Assembly: GCA_905216095.1 (NCBI GenBank)
Contig: CAJMSQ010000005.1
Location: forward strand, 35,843-99,842
Origin: an uncultured bacterium
GTDB lineage: Bacteria > Bacteroidota > Bacteroidia > Bacteroidales > Bacteroidaceae
Direction: 5' to 3'
Length of the DNA stretch: 64,000 nt
The position numbers and the translations under genes were made by a program. Below the pieces are notes generated by a model that saw only the letters and a program-made list of their open reading frames with translations, had not been told where the DNA came from and ran no database searches. Positions 8,331 through 17,571 of the stretch are shown here, in pieces (position 1 is the first letter of the stretch; the number at the start of each line of letters is the position of its first letter).

Positions 8331-8585
8331 GACATTAACATTTTTAACTTTCGTGCACAATCGGGGCGGCGTACATGGCTTGTAGTTTCCCCGACATGCA
8401 GAGACAAAAATAACTACATGGCTTGTAGTCGTTCGTACATGCCATGTAGTTTTTCCTTTCATAGGCCCCGTTCCTCCCCGGAACGGGCTTGCGGATACGA
8501 AAAAAGGGCGGCTTCAGCCGTCCTTTGTACTTTCGCACTGCAAAGATAATATATTTTTCTCCGAAAAGCAAATTGTGTTAAAATC
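8331..8585 (-). repeat. Phased-palindrome element, copy 2
   Basis: A 255-bp copy on the minus strand. Promoter TTTG (8572-8569), 20 bases, TATCTTTG (8548-8541). Terminator hairpin arms GGGCGGC (8506-8512) and GCCGTCC (8517-8523), with one mismatch and a run of six T in transcript sense. A second perfect hairpin, GTTCC/GGAAC with flanking C/G pairs, lies near 8467-8487. The four 15-bp sites start at 8371, 8392 (half site), 8414 and 8435: spacing 21/22/21. It lies between the convergent acyltransferase and TetR genes. Confidence 0.85.
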
Positions 8586-8686
8586 ACCGTGAGGCAGATG
8601 TCGATTTGTCGCAGGCTCATGTTTTTATAATGACCGTCCGGAGTAGAAAGCAGGCTGCCGCCGGCTTCGGTTGGCCGGGGGCGCGC

Positions 8687-9334
8687 TCAGTCGGCCGTGT
8701 TTTCGTTGTTGAAGTCCTTCATGAAGTCGTCTATGATGCCCGCTCCCTGTGGTGTGGTGCATCCCCTGATGGTGACCATGACGGTATTGGTGAACAACTC
8801 CGTCACGGAGTAAATGCTGAAAGCCGCATTGCTCATCACGTAATCCACCTGTTGCTGAATGACAGGGAACACGATGTTGAAATCTATGTCCCGTCGGAAC
8901 ACTCCCTGCTCTATGCCGCGCCGGAAAAAGGCCACGGCATCGGCTACGCCCGCCTCGCGCGAGGTTTGCAGGTATTCCATGACGCGCGGGTACTTCTTGA
9001 TTTCGGAGAAGATATTGAGTTGCACTTTCTGGAAGTTCTTGATGCGTGTTTTGAACTCCATGAGTATGACTTGGATGACGTTCGGCAGTTCTTCGCCCAA
9101 CCTGTTCAGTCGTTCCCGCTCCGTCCGCGCGTGTTCCTGCATACAGGCCAGCAACAAGTCTTCCTTGTCTGCGAAGAGTTGGTAGATGGTGCGTTTCGAC
9201 ATGGTAAGGCGGTGCGCGATGTCATCCATTGTCACGGATTTTATCCCTTCGGTCTCGAATGCTTTCTGCGCCACTTCGATGACGCGGCTGCGGTTTTTGT
9301 CGAGCGTTGCAGTGTGATTGCGGGCTTCTTTCAT
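8687..9334 (-). CDS. TetR-family transcriptional regulator
   Basis: The 215-residue protein has an N-terminal TetR helix-turn-helix at about residues 20-62 (TMDDIAHRLTMSKRTIYQLF followed by ADKEDLLLACM) and a variable ligand-binding domain after it. I placed the start at 9334 because the -7 box at 9368-9361 lies downstream of the longer possible start at 9385, and homologs do not have that extension. It is divergent from mnmA, with both promoters in the 176-base gap, but there is no reason to think it controls mnmA. No efflux or lipid gene lies directly beside it, so the target is unknown. The regulator may repress itself. Confidence 0.88.
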   Translation of the reverse strand: MKEARNHTATLDKNRSRVIEVAQKAFETEGIKSVTMDDIAHRLTMSKRTIYQLFADKEDLLLACMQEHARTERERLNRLGEELPNVIQVILMEFKTRIKNFQKVQLNIFSEIKKYPRVMEYLQTSREAGVADAVAFFRRGIEQGVFRRDIDFNIVFPVIQQQVDYVMSNAAFSIYSVTELFTNTVMVTIRGCTTPQGAGIIDDFMKDFNNENTAD

Positions 9335-9360
9335 TGGGCGTGCGTTCTTTTGTCTTAGTG

Positions 9361-9368
9361 CAAAGATA
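9361..9368 (-). promoter_or_regulatory. -7 box of the tetR promoter
   Basis: TATCTTTG on the minus strand, 26 bases before the chosen start; the -33 box is weak. Confidence 0.6.
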
Positions 9369-9495
9369 CGTAAAAAAACTTTCACGTATCATTTGGTTTC
9401 TTAAATTTTCTATAAAGAGGAAACCAAGAAAACGTTTTGTGTCGTTTTCGGTGCGATGAAAGGCCATGCAGTCGTGTCTGTTGCGTCTTTTTTAT

Positions 9496-9503
9496 TACCT
9501 TTG
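9496..9503 (+). promoter_or_regulatory. -7 box of the mnmA promoter
   Basis: TACCTTTG ends only 7 bases before the ATG at 9511, so the mRNA would have almost no 5' leader. No clear -33 box. Confidence 0.55.
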
Positions 9504-9510
9504 TGCCACA

Positions 9511-10611
9511 ATGAAAGAAAAGAAAAAGGTACTCGTGGCCATGTCGGGCGGAGTGGACAGCTCGGCCGTATGTATGCTGTTGCAGGATGCCGGTTATGAG
9601 GTCGCAGGCATGACCATGCGCGTCTGGGACCTGCCGGGACATTTTTCGGCAGGCAGTGACGTGCCCGGTTTCATCGCCGACGCGCAGGCACTGGCCGCGC
9701 AGCTGGGCATCGAACATCACGTGATAGACGCCCGCAAGCCCTTCAGCGAGAACATTGTCAGGTACTTCGTGGACGAATACCGCGCGGGACGCACTCCCAA
9801 TCCCTGTGTCCGTTGCAACCGTGACTTCAAGTTCAGCCTGCTGGCCGGACTGGCCGACCGGCTGGGGTGTGCGTATATGGCGACGGGACACTATGTCAGG
9901 ACCGAGGAGCATGGTGGAAAGAAATACCTGCTCATGGGTGACGATGTCCGGAAAGACCAGTCGTATTTTCTTTGGCGCGTTCCCCGCGAGATTATCGACC
10001 GTTGCATTTTTCCGCTGGGCGGCATGACCAAAGACGAGGTGCGCGACTACTTGCGCGCAAAAGGGCAGACCGTGCGCGCAGGGCAGGGGGAATCGATGGA
10101 AGTGTGCTTTGTGGAAGGCGATTACCGGGACTTCCTGCGCACGGAATGCCCGGGGCTGGCGGACGAGGTGGCCGGTGGACGTTTCGTGGATGCCACGGGC
10201 CGGACGCTGGGCGAGCATCTCGGCGTGCCTTTCTATACGGTCGGCCAGCGCAAGGGACTGGGTATCGCGCTCGGACATCCCGCCTACGTGTTGCGTCTCA
10301 ATGCGGAAAAGAACACCATCGTGCTGGGCGATGCCGACGGACTGCTGGCCAAGGCTTTCCTGGCCGAAGACGCGGTCATTGCCGACGAGGACGAATTTTT
10401 CGGTACATCCCGCCTGAGTGTCCGCATCCGCTACCACAGCCATCCTGTGCCCTGCTGCGTCGAACGTTTGCCCGACGGGCATCTGCTGGTACGGACGGAG
10501 AGTGAGGTGAGTGCCGTGACACCGGGGCAAAGCGCCGTGTTCTACGTGGGCCGGCGACTCGTGGGAGGTGCGGTCATCTCGTCGCAAAAGGGCATCGGCG
10601 CCTATCTTTGA
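9511..10611 (+). CDS. mnmA: tRNA-specific 2-thiouridylase MnmA
   Basis: The 366-residue enzyme adds sulfur to U34 of tRNA-Lys, -Glu and -Gln. It has the PP-loop SGGVDSS (residues 12-18), the catalytic Cys99 in NPCVRCN and the second redox-active Cys199 in MEVCF. The tRNA-binding block GHYVR and the C-terminal [11 protein letters not shown] and PGQSAVFY blocks are present, so it is full length. I use the ATG at 9511: the longer start at 9466 lies upstream of the -7 box and adds 15 residues that the family lacks. It appears monocistronic. Some Bacteroides carry two mnmA copies, so another may exist elsewhere. Confidence 0.93.
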   Translation: MKEKKKVLVAMSGGVDSSAVCMLLQDAGYEVAGMTMRVWDLPGHFSAGSDVPGFIADAQALAAQLGIEHHVIDARKPFSENIVRYFVDEYRAGRTPNPCVRCNRDFKFSLLAGLADRLGCAYMATGHYVRTEEHGGKKYLLMGDDVRKDQSYFLWRVPREIIDRCIFPLGGMTKDEVRDYLRAKGQTVRAGQGESMEVCFVEGDYRDFLRTECPGLADEVAGGRFVDATGRTLGEHLGVPFYTVGQRKGLGIALGHPAYVLRLNAEKNTIVLGDADGLLAKAFLAEDAVIADEDEFFGTSRLSVRIRYHSHPVPCCVERLPDGHLLVRTESEVSAVTPGQSAVFYVGRRLVGGAVISSQKGIGAYL

Positions 10612-10695
10612 ACGATGGAATGCCGTGTGCGAACCGCTCCTTATATATAGGAGTATCTATAACGAGGAAAATTGAAATATAAATATTAAAACGAA

Positions 10696-12087
10696 ATGCG
10701 AACACTATTGTTTTGTCTGCTGATGGGTATGGCGGCCGGCCTGTATGCCCAGGACGAGAATCCAACCTACGAAAAGGTGGCAAAGACCTTCCGCTACCGT
10801 GTGAATTTTACCGACAAGAAAGGAAATACTTACTCGCTGAAACGCCCGGGAGAGTTCTTGTCGGCCAAAGCCTTGGAGCGCCGACGGAAATATGGCATCA
10901 AGGTGGACGAGTACGACCTGCCCGTGACGCCGGCCTATGTGGAACGGCTGCGTGAGCGCGGCCTGCGCGTGCTTCACGTGAGCAAATGGAACAATACCGC
11001 CGTGGTGGAAACCGCTGATTCGGCATTGGCGCGCTGCCTGCCCGAACTGTCTTTCGTGAAGTCCGTGCGCAAGGTGTGGGAAAGTCCCGACAGCGTGCAG
11101 GTAGTTGCACGCCCCGACCGTCACGACTACCTTGCGAACAAACTGGACACCGTGGACGGTTATTACGGAAGGGCACGCGGTCAGGTCGAGATGATTGCCG
11201 CCGACCGCTTGCATAAGGCCGGTTTCCGCGGCGAGGGCATTACCATCGCCGTTATCGACGGCGGCTTCTTCAATGCCGACTGCATCGACGCGCTGCAAGG
11301 CTGCAAGGTGCTGGGCACACGCAACTTCACCGGCTCGGGCCGCAGTGTGTACGAAGAACAACAGCACGGAACGATGGTTCTCTCGTGCATGGCGACCAAT
11401 CGCCCGCAGTCACTGGTGGGTACCGCGCCCGAAGCATCGTACTATCTGCTGCAAAGCGAGATTACCGAGAGCGAAAACATTGTCGAAGAGGACAACTGGT
11501 GTGCCGCAGTCGAGTATGCCGACAGCCTGGGATGCGACATCGTCACCAGCTCGCTGGGATATTATGAATTCGATGACCCGCTTGCGTCGCACACCTACGC
11601 CGAGCAGGACGGCCGTACCGCCATCAACAGCCGCTCGGCCTCGTTGGCGGCCAGCCGGGGACTGCTGGTGCTGAACAGCGCCGGCAACAGCGGAAACGAC
11701 AGATGGAAGAAAATCGGATTTCCCGCCGATGCAAAGGACATCCTCACCGTGGGTGCCGTGACCTATGAACGGAAAAACACGCTCTTCTCCTCACTTGGCA
11801 ATACGGCCGACGGACGTACGAAACCCGATGTGATGGCACTGGGGCAGGACGCATGGCTGCTCGACATGACGGGATGCACGAGTACGGCCAACGGAACCTC
11901 GTTTTCGACACCGATTCTGTGCGGTGGCGTGGCCTGTCTGCTGCAGGCATGTCCCGACAAAAGCCCGAAAGAAATCATTGACGCGGTATGCCGTTCGGGG
12001 CACAACGCCGCTACGCCGGACAATGTGTACGGCTACGGCATACCCGACCTGTGGAAAGCCTATCAACTCCTGACAAAGAAAAAATAA
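10696..12087 (+). CDS. Secreted S8 (subtilisin-like) serine protease
   Basis: The 463-residue protein has a signal peptide (MRTLLFCLLMGMAAGLYAQ) and a peptidase S8 domain from about residue 165. The catalytic triad is Asp in AVIDGG (about 188), His in QQHGTM (about 224) and Ser in NGTSFS (about 402), with the oxyanion Asn in SAGNSGND. Residues 25-150 resemble a propeptide-like N-terminal region rich in Lys/Arg. No C-terminal sorting domain is visible, so it is probably periplasmic or released. The gene is flanked by 84 and 68 bases with no consensus promoter that I can see. Its substrate is unknown. Confidence 0.88.
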   Translation: MRTLLFCLLMGMAAGLYAQDENPTYEKVAKTFRYRVNFTDKKGNTYSLKRPGEFLSAKALERRRKYGIKVDEYDLPVTPAYVERLRERGLRVLHVSKWNNTAVVETADSALARCLPELSFVKSVRKVWESPDSVQVVARPDRHDYLANKLDTVDGYYGRARGQVEMIAADRLHKAGFRGEGITIAVIDGGFFNADCIDALQGCKVLGTRNFTGSGRSVYEEQQHGTMVLSCMATNRPQSLVGTAPEASYYLLQSEITESENIVEEDNWCAAVEYADSLGCDIVTSSLGYYEFDDPLASHTYAEQDGRTAINSRSASLAASRGLLVLNSAGNSGNDRWKKIGFPADAKDILTVGAVTYERKNTLFSSLGNTADGRTKPDVMALGQDAWLLDMTGCTSTANGTSFSTPILCGGVACLLQACPDKSPKEIIDAVCRSGHNAATPDNVYGYGIPDLWKAYQLLTKKK

Positions 12088-12119
12088 TCCCGCAGTCACA
12101 TCCTGTTTGATGCCGGGAT
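12087..12119 (+). terminator. Weak hairpin after the S8 protease gene
   Basis: ATCCCGCA pairs with TGCCGGGAT with one bulged base; no T-run follows, so termination is uncertain. Confidence 0.3.
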
Positions 12120-12155
12120 ACACATTATTAATATAAGGGAACGCGCGCGCAGCAC

Positions 12156-13466
12156 ATGGAAACGCTCACTTTGCACGAACTGAACGGGCTCGTCCGGGGC
12201 ACTCTCGAACTCACACTCGGCGGACGATATTGGATTACCACCGAGTTGAGCGAGCTGCGCGTGGCGGGAAACGGCCATTGCTACGTGGAATTTGTGGAAA
12301 GGTCGGCAGACGGCGGCGCGTTGATGGCCAAGGCGCGCGGCAATATCTGGCGTAATGTCTACGGGATGCTTTCCGCTCACTTCGAGCGCGTGGCCGGACA
12401 GCCTTTGGCGGCGGGCATGAAAGTGCTGGTGCAGGTTACCGTTTCCTTTCACGAGCTTTACGGTTACGCTCTCAACGTTACCGACATTGACCCCTCATAT
12501 ACGCTCGGCGACCGGCTGCGCCGTCGGCGCGAGATATTGGCCCGCCTCGAAGCGGATGGCGTCCTGACGCTCAACAAGGAGCTTTCCCTGCCACGCATCC
12601 CGTGGCGTATTGCCGTCATTTCCAGCAGCAGCGCAGCCGGATACGGCGACTTCTGCAATCAACTGGCCGGTTCGGGCTACATGTTCCGCACGCAGCTCTT
12701 CGCAGCCGTCATGCAGGGCGAACGGACCGGGCAGAGCGTCATTGCCGCCCTCGACGAAGTGGCCGCCTGTCGCGATGACTGGGATGCCGTCGTCATCATC
12801 CGCGGCGGCGGGGCGGTAAGCGACCTCGACGGATACGACACCTATTTGCTTGCGGCCAACGTCGCGCAATTTCCCATCCCCGTCCTGACGGGCATCGGGC
12901 ACGAGCGGGACGATACGGTCATCGACTTCGTGGCCCATACCCGTCTGAAAACGCCTACCGCCGTGGCGGCTTTTCTCATCGAGAAGCGACGGAGTGAGGA
13001 GGAGATGCTCAACCGGCTGGCCGAACGTCTGACCCGCGCCGCCCTGGGCGGCATGGAAGGGCGCAGACAACGCCTCGACGCTTGTGCAAGTGCCTTCAGC
13101 ATGGCCGTGGAACGCTTCGGCAACCGCCGGCTCGAGAGGTTGATGCGCCTGTCCGTACGGATAAATTCCGGTGCCGGCCGTCTGCTGGCCGATGCCAACC
13201 GCCGGCTTGACCTGATGCCGGCACGTATGGAGCATCAGCTGCAACGCCGTTTCGACCATGAACGGCACCGGCTGGACTTGGCGGAGCGCAGCCTGCGCCT
13301 GGCCGGTCCCGAGCGCATCCTTGACATGGGTTTCAGCATCACACTGCTGGACGGGAAGCCCGTACACGAGGCTTCCCAACTCAGGGCCGGCGACCGCATC
13401 GTCACACGACTGGCCAAAGGAGAAGTGAAAAGTATCGTAACTCTTGATAAAACAGACCATCAATGA
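12156..13466 (+). CDS. xseA: Exodeoxyribonuclease VII large subunit
   Basis: The 436-residue protein is XseA, the catalytic subunit of the nuclease that degrades single-stranded DNA from both ends. It has the N-terminal OB fold (residues 1-105, with NGLVRGTLE and HCYVEF blocks), the catalytic domain with SSSAAGYGDF, IIRGGGAVSDL and TGIGHERDDTV blocks, a coiled coil and a C-terminal SITLLDGKPV segment. Length fits the family. It overlaps xseB by 4 bases (ATGA), which implies translational coupling of the two subunits. Confidence 0.95.
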   Translation: METLTLHELNGLVRGTLELTLGGRYWITTELSELRVAGNGHCYVEFVERSADGGALMAKARGNIWRNVYGMLSAHFERVAGQPLAAGMKVLVQVTVSFHELYGYALNVTDIDPSYTLGDRLRRRREILARLEADGVLTLNKELSLPRIPWRIAVISSSSAAGYGDFCNQLAGSGYMFRTQLFAAVMQGERTGQSVIAALDEVAACRDDWDAVVIIRGGGAVSDLDGYDTYLLAANVAQFPIPVLTGIGHERDDTVIDFVAHTRLKTPTAVAAFLIEKRRSEEEMLNRLAERLTRAALGGMEGRRQRLDACASAFSMAVERFGNRRLERLMRLSVRINSGAGRLLADANRRLDLMPARMEHQLQRRFDHERHRLDLAERSLRLAGPERILDMGFSITLLDGKPVHEASQLRAGDRIVTRLAKGEVKSIVTLDKTDHQ

Positions 13467-13663
13467 ATACCACCGAACAAACGTATGAGCAGGCCGTGAA
13501 CCGGCTGGAGGAGATAGTGGAAAGCCTCGAGCAGGACCGGCTGGGACTCGACGAACTCGGCGACCGCATCAAGGAAGCGCAGAAACTGTTGAAAACCTGT
13601 CGCACGAAGTTGAAAAAAGTAGAAACCAACGTAAAGAAAATACTGGAGAATGAGCAAGAATAA
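13463..13663 (+). CDS. xseB: Exodeoxyribonuclease VII small subunit
   Basis: The 66-residue protein is XseB: a helical hairpin with the family signature [17 protein letters not shown]. Several XseB bind the XseA coiled coil and keep the nuclease soluble and active. The start overlaps the xseA stop by 4 bases, and the 3' end overlaps trmB by 14 bases. Confidence 0.93.
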   Translation: MNTTEQTYEQAVNRLEEIVESLEQDRLGLDELGDRIKEAQKLLKTCRTKLKKVETNVKKILENEQE

Positions 13664-14420
13664 ACTGTCCAAGTTCGCCGATATGGCCACTTATCCGCAC
13701 GTGTTCGAGGCAGCCGCCTTCGATGCGGGCGACTTCGCGATGAAAGGCCGGTGGAACGCCGACTTTTTCCGCAACGGGAATCCCATTGTCCTGGAACTCG
13801 GATGCGGACGCGGCGAGTACACCGTGGGCCTCGGCCGGCTTTTCCCCGACAAGAACTTCATCGGCATCGACATCAAAGGCGCGCGCATGTGGACCGGGGC
13901 GACCGAATCGCTCAAAGAGGGATTGAAGAACGTCGCCTTCCTGCGTACGCACATCGAATTCATAGAACGCTTCTTCGCACCCGGCGAGGTGGCGGAAATA
14001 TGGCTGACCTTCTCCGACCCGCAAATGAAGAAAGTGACGAAACGCCTCACCTCGACCTACTTTCTGGCCCGCTACCGCCACTTCCTGCGCGACAATGGGC
14101 TCATACATGTGAAGACCGACAGCAATTTCCTCTTCACCTACACCAAGTTCATGGCCGAAGCCAACGCCTTGCCCGTGGAGTTCGACACCGAAGACCTCTA
14201 CCACACGCTGGCGGCCGAGGAATACATGGAACTGCAACGCATTCTCGTCATACAGACCTACTATGAGCAACAATGGCTGGCCCGCGGGCTGAACATAAGA
14301 TACATGCGTTTCCGGCTGCCCGCACAGGGCGAACTGCATGAGCCCGATGTAGAGATTGAACTCGACGATTATCGCAGTTACAACCGCTCAAAGCGTTCCG
14401 GCCTGGAGCGTTCCCGTTGA
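13650..14420 (+). CDS. trmB: tRNA (guanine-N7)-methyltransferase TrmB
   Basis: The 256-residue enzyme makes m7G46 in tRNA. It has the SAM-binding motif [15 protein letters not shown] (about residues 46-60), the acidic GIDIKG end of strand 2 and the family motif [11 protein letters not shown] (about 113-123) followed by KRLTS. Length is normal for Bacteroidetes members. It overlaps the xseB 3' end, so it should be translated from the xseA-xseB transcript. Confidence 0.93.
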   Translation: MSKNKLSKFADMATYPHVFEAAAFDAGDFAMKGRWNADFFRNGNPIVLELGCGRGEYTVGLGRLFPDKNFIGIDIKGARMWTGATESLKEGLKNVAFLRTHIEFIERFFAPGEVAEIWLTFSDPQMKKVTKRLTSTYFLARYRHFLRDNGLIHVKTDSNFLFTYTKFMAEANALPVEFDTEDLYHTLAAEEYMELQRILVIQTYYEQQWLARGLNIRYMRFRLPAQGELHEPDVEIELDDYRSYNRSKRSGLERSR

Positions 14421-14471
14421 TTTTTTTAGAAAATAAGTGCTGAAAATCATACTTATGTGAAAAATAAGTCG

Positions 14472-14479
14472 TACTTTTG
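14472..14479 (+). promoter_or_regulatory. -7 box of the rplU-rpmA promoter
   Basis: TACTTTTG, 84 bases before rplU in an AT-rich stretch; the -33 box is not clear. Confidence 0.6.
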
Positions 14480-14563
14480 CATCCGTTTAGTGTCCGCCGG
14501 GGCAAAACAAGAGACTGAGAAACAGTACGCCTCACGGAAAAACCGTTTAATACATATATAATA

Positions 14564-14881
14564 ATGTACGCAATCGTAGAGATTAACGGTCAGCAGTTCA
14601 AGGTGGAAGAAGGCAAAAAGCTCTTCGTAAACCACATGCCCGCGGCAGAAGGCGGTCAGACTGTTGAATTTGAGAAAGTGTTATTGGTTGAGAACAATGG
14701 CGCGGTTACAGTAGGTGCTCCCGTAGTGGAAGGCGCGAAAGTGGTATGCGAAGTCCTTTCTCCGCTGGTGAAAGGCGACAAGGTGCTTGTATTCCACAAG
14801 AAGCGTCGCAAAGGTCACCGTAAGCTGAACGGTTATCGTCATCAGTTCACCGAGTTGTCAATCAAACAAGTTATTGCTTAA
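14564..14881 (+). CDS. rplU: 50S ribosomal protein L21
   Basis: The 105-residue protein is L21, with the starting motif [17 protein letters not shown] and the C-terminal [15 protein letters not shown] rRNA-binding block. It binds 23S rRNA in the large subunit. The leader from the promoter is about 80 bases and could carry regulation, but I see no clear structure in it. rpmA follows after 20 bases in the usual order. Confidence 0.97.
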   Translation: MYAIVEINGQQFKVEEGKKLFVNHMPAAEGGQTVEFEKVLLVENNGAVTVGAPVVEGAKVVCEVLSPLVKGDKVLVFHKKRRKGHRKLNGYRHQFTELSIKQVIA

Positions 14882-14901
14882 CCCTAAAAAATTAGAAGAA
14901 A

Positions 14902-15165
14902 ATGGCACACAAGAAAGGTGTAGGTAGTTCTAAGAACGGCCGTGAGTCGCATTCCAAGAGATTAGGCGTTAAGATTTGGGGCGGTCAGAAGTGCATCGCC
15001 GGTAACATCATCGTCCGTCAGCGCGGTACGGTTCACTATCCCGGCAAGAATGTCGGCATGGGCAAGGACCACACGCTCTATGCGCTCGAAGACGGCGTTG
15101 TTTCCTTCCACCGCGGAAACCGCGACCGCAGCGTCGTAACGGTTACGCCCGTGGCTGAAGCCTGA
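14902..15165 (+). CDS. rpmA: 50S ribosomal protein L27
   Basis: The 87-residue protein starts [20 protein letters not shown], so its N-terminal tail can reach the peptidyl transferase centre directly without the cleaved extension seen in Firmicutes. The QRGT and [12 protein letters not shown] blocks are present. It is the last gene of the rplU operon and is followed by a terminator. Confidence 0.97.
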   Translation: MAHKKGVGSSKNGRESHSKRLGVKIWGGQKCIAGNIIVRQRGTVHYPGKNVGMGKDHTLYALEDGVVSFHRGNRDRSVVTVTPVAEA

Positions 15166-15189
15166 CAAACCATTAACCGAACAAGCAAC

Positions 15190-15230
15190 ATCGGGCCGCT
15201 TCCCCTCAACAGGGAGAGCGGCCCGATTTG
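15190..15230 (+). terminator. Terminator of the rplU-rpmA operon
   Basis: ATCGGGCCGCT (15190-15200) pairs with AGCGGCCCGAT (15217-15227), followed by a short T-run. Confidence 0.8.
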
Positions 15231-15373
15231 TAGGCGGCCGGTGCGCAGTGGGGCTTTGCATGGATACGTCATCCGCATCTTTCGGTAACGAACACGTATT
15301 CCGGTCTCTCGGAAGCGCCTTTTCAGTCCTCGAAAAACGGACTTTCTAACTCGTTGATACTCATAAACGAAAA

Positions 15374-15453
15374 CTACATGTACATGTAGAAGAAACTACA
15401 TGGCTTGTAGTTGAAACTATCATAGGGATAGTTTTTCCTACATGTACATGTAG
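15374..15453. repeat. Orphan phased-palindrome array
   Basis: This intergenic stretch has the palindrome array of the dispersed elements without their promoter and end sequences. CTACATGTACATGTAG (15374-15389), CTACATGGCTTGTAG (15396-15410), CTATCATAGGGATAG (15417-15431, diverged) and CTACATGTACATGTAG (15438-15453) start 22, 21 and 21 bp apart. It lies between the rpmA terminator and the recQ 3' end. The rest of 15231-15534 holds nothing I recognise. Confidence 0.75.
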
Positions 15454-15534
15454 TTTGCAGGAGGTCAAATGCAGGTAAAATCCCGTACCTGTTCCGTAAC
15501 CGAAAAAAGGTTTTGCGTGTGCTTGTCCGTGCTG

Positions 15535-17487
15535 TCAGTTTTTCTTCAAGACATAAAATCCGTCGCGCAAGGTCAGTTTGCCCACCTTGACCAGCATATC
15601 GAAAGCCTCGCGGCGGGCTGTTTCCGAAAAACCGTCGCTTGACAGCTCGGACGGGGCATGAGGCCGTCCGTCGGCCAGCACCTGCAAGAATCTTTCGGCC
15701 AGTTCCTTGCCTTTAGTCTGAGACTTGCGCCGCGCCAGGCATACATCGCAATGGCCGCAGTCGGCAGTCACTTTCTCGCCGAAGTATTCCAGCAGATAGC
15801 GGCTGCGGCAACAGTTGCCGTTGTCTGCATAGTCTGTCATGGCTTTCACGCGTTCGGTATATTCTGCTTTGCGCAGCTCGTAAACTTCAGGCGGCAGGCA
15901 GACCTCGCCAACGTCCACCCGGCGGGTCGGATAAGTGATGTAAGGCGTGCGTTTCCGCGGAACATAATGCACGATGCGCAGTGCGGTCAGGGCTTTCAGG
16001 GCCTCGTAAACCTCTTCCCGGCCGATGCTGCAGTCGTTCGCGATGAGGTCTTCGTCTATGTAGACATAATCGGAAAACAGGCCGCCATATCGTCGCAGCG
16101 TAGCGCGCAACACTTCTTCGCAATGGGCCGGCATGCGGTGCAGGGCGTACAGTTCATCGCGATTCACGATGAACATCAGCCGCGATACACTCTCTTCCTC
16201 TTCCCTGTATTCGATGTAACCGGCACGTGTCAGCAGGTTGAGCGCACTCACGACGGGCACAGGAAAAAGTCGGAACGCGCGACAGAATTTTTCCAGGTTG
16301 AATTCGCGCGTCAGCCGGTATCCGTCGCCAACGGCCAGTTCAAAAAAATAAGCCAGCTTGTCGTAGACGTCCGAGATATATGTCTTGTCGGGAAACGTTT
16401 CGGGGATGCGGCGCATCATTTTCCCGTGGTCTCCCTTGTTATATAGCAAGACGGCGTAGGCGGTCTGCCCGTCCCGTCCTGCGCGGCCGGCTTCCTGGAA
16501 GTAGGCCTCGGGACTGTCGGGCAAGTCCATGTGCACCACCAGCCGCACGTCCGCCTTGTCGATGCCCATGCCGAAGGCATTTGTTGCGACCATCACGCGA
16601 TAAGCCCCTTCCTGCCAGGCACTTTGCCGCACGTCCTTGTCGATGTCGGACAATCCGGCATGGTAGTTGATTGCCCGGATGCCCTGTTCGTTAAGCATAC
16701 GTGCTATTTCGGTCGTGCTTTTGCGGTTGCGCGTGTAGACAATCGCCGCGCCGTCCACACTTCCCAGGATATGCATCAGTTCGGCCTCCTTGTCTTGCGT
16801 GTGGCGCACGATGTAACGCAGGTTTTTCCGTTCAAAACTCATGCGGAACACGTGCCGGTCTTCAGGCGGAAAGCCGAGCCGGTTGCATATATCGTCGATG
16901 ACAGGCGGCGTGGCCGTGGCCGTAAGCGCCAGTACGGGGACACCCGGCAGCAGCTTGCGGATATTGGCGATTTCAAGGTAAGCCGGCCGGAAGTCATACC
17001 CCCATTGGGAAATGCAATGCGCCTCGTCCACGGTGATGAAAGCGACCTTCATGCGCCGCAACTTGGTCCGGAATGTTTCTGTCCCGATGCGCTCGGGCGA
17101 GACATAGAGCAACTTGTATGCACCGAAGATGCTGTTGTCCAAATGTTTGAGAATCTCCTGCCGGGAAAGCCCCGAATGGATGGCGGCCGCCCGGATGCCG
17201 CGCCGGCACAGGTTCTCCACCTGGTCCTTCATAAGGGCAATGAGCGGCGTGATGACGATGGTCATTCCTCCGGCCATGATGGCTGGCACCTGGAACGTGA
17301 TGCTTTTTCCTCCTCCCGTGGGCATCAGCCCGAGGGTGTCATGTCCCGACGTGATGCTGCCTATGATGTTGGCCTGTATGCCGCGGAAATCGTCATACCC
17401 CCAGTAGGCACGCAACGTCTCCCTCCACTTCTCTTCGGTGGACGGCATGTCGTCTCGGCCGGTTGCGGAGGGCGTTTCTTCTTTCAT
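15535..17487 (-). CDS. recQ: ATP-dependent DNA helicase RecQ
   Basis: The 650-residue protein is a RecQ helicase. It has Walker A in PTGGGKS (residues 56-62), the DEAH box (154-157), QEAGRAGRDG, and the zinc cluster CCRSRYLLEYFGE with CGHCDVC (about 565-595). A winged-helix RQC region and a short C-terminal winged-helix-like segment follow. I see no HRDC domain, so it is a RecQ of intermediate type. It should unwind duplexes ahead of RecJ in gap repair, and recJ lies directly upstream on the same strand with 84 bases between. A start at Met14 is possible. Confidence 0.93.
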   Translation of the reverse strand: MKEETPSATGRDDMPSTEEKWRETLRAYWGYDDFRGIQANIIGSITSGHDTLGLMPTGGGKSITFQVPAIMAGGMTIVITPLIALMKDQVENLCRRGIRAAAIHSGLSRQEILKHLDNSIFGAYKLLYVSPERIGTETFRTKLRRMKVAFITVDEAHCISQWGYDFRPAYLEIANIRKLLPGVPVLALTATATPPVIDDICNRLGFPPEDRHVFRMSFERKNLRYIVRHTQDKEAELMHILGSVDGAAIVYTRNRKSTTEIARMLNEQGIRAINYHAGLSDIDKDVRQSAWQEGAYRVMVATNAFGMGIDKADVRLVVHMDLPDSPEAYFQEAGRAGRDGQTAYAVLLYNKGDHGKMMRRIPETFPDKTYISDVYDKLAYFFELAVGDGYRLTREFNLEKFCRAFRLFPVPVVSALNLLTRAGYIEYREEEESVSRLMFIVNRDELYALHRMPAHCEEVLRATLRRYGGLFSDYVYIDEDLIANDCSIGREEVYEALKALTALRIVHYVPRKRTPYITYPTRRVDVGEVCLPPEVYELRKAEYTERVKAMTDYADNGNCCRSRYLLEYFGEKVTADCGHCDVCLARRKSQTKGKELAERFLQVLADGRPHAPSELSSDGFSETARREAFDMLVKVGKLTLRDGFYVLKKN

Positions 17488-17571
17488 AAGGATGGCAGGA
17501 AAAAAGATGGGACATTACGTTAAAAAAACTATGGTATGCGGTTTCAGAATCGGTCCGCACACGACCGGCCG

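Noticed and set aside
9466..9510. A longer mnmA start at 9466
   Set aside because: It lies upstream of the -7 box at 9496 and adds 15 hydrophobic residues not found in the family.
15347..15359. The 13-mer TAACTCGTTGATA also occurs at 63930-63942 before the possible integrase
   Set aside because: Exact 13-base matches are expected by chance many times in 64 kb; there is no further similarity to make it an attachment site.
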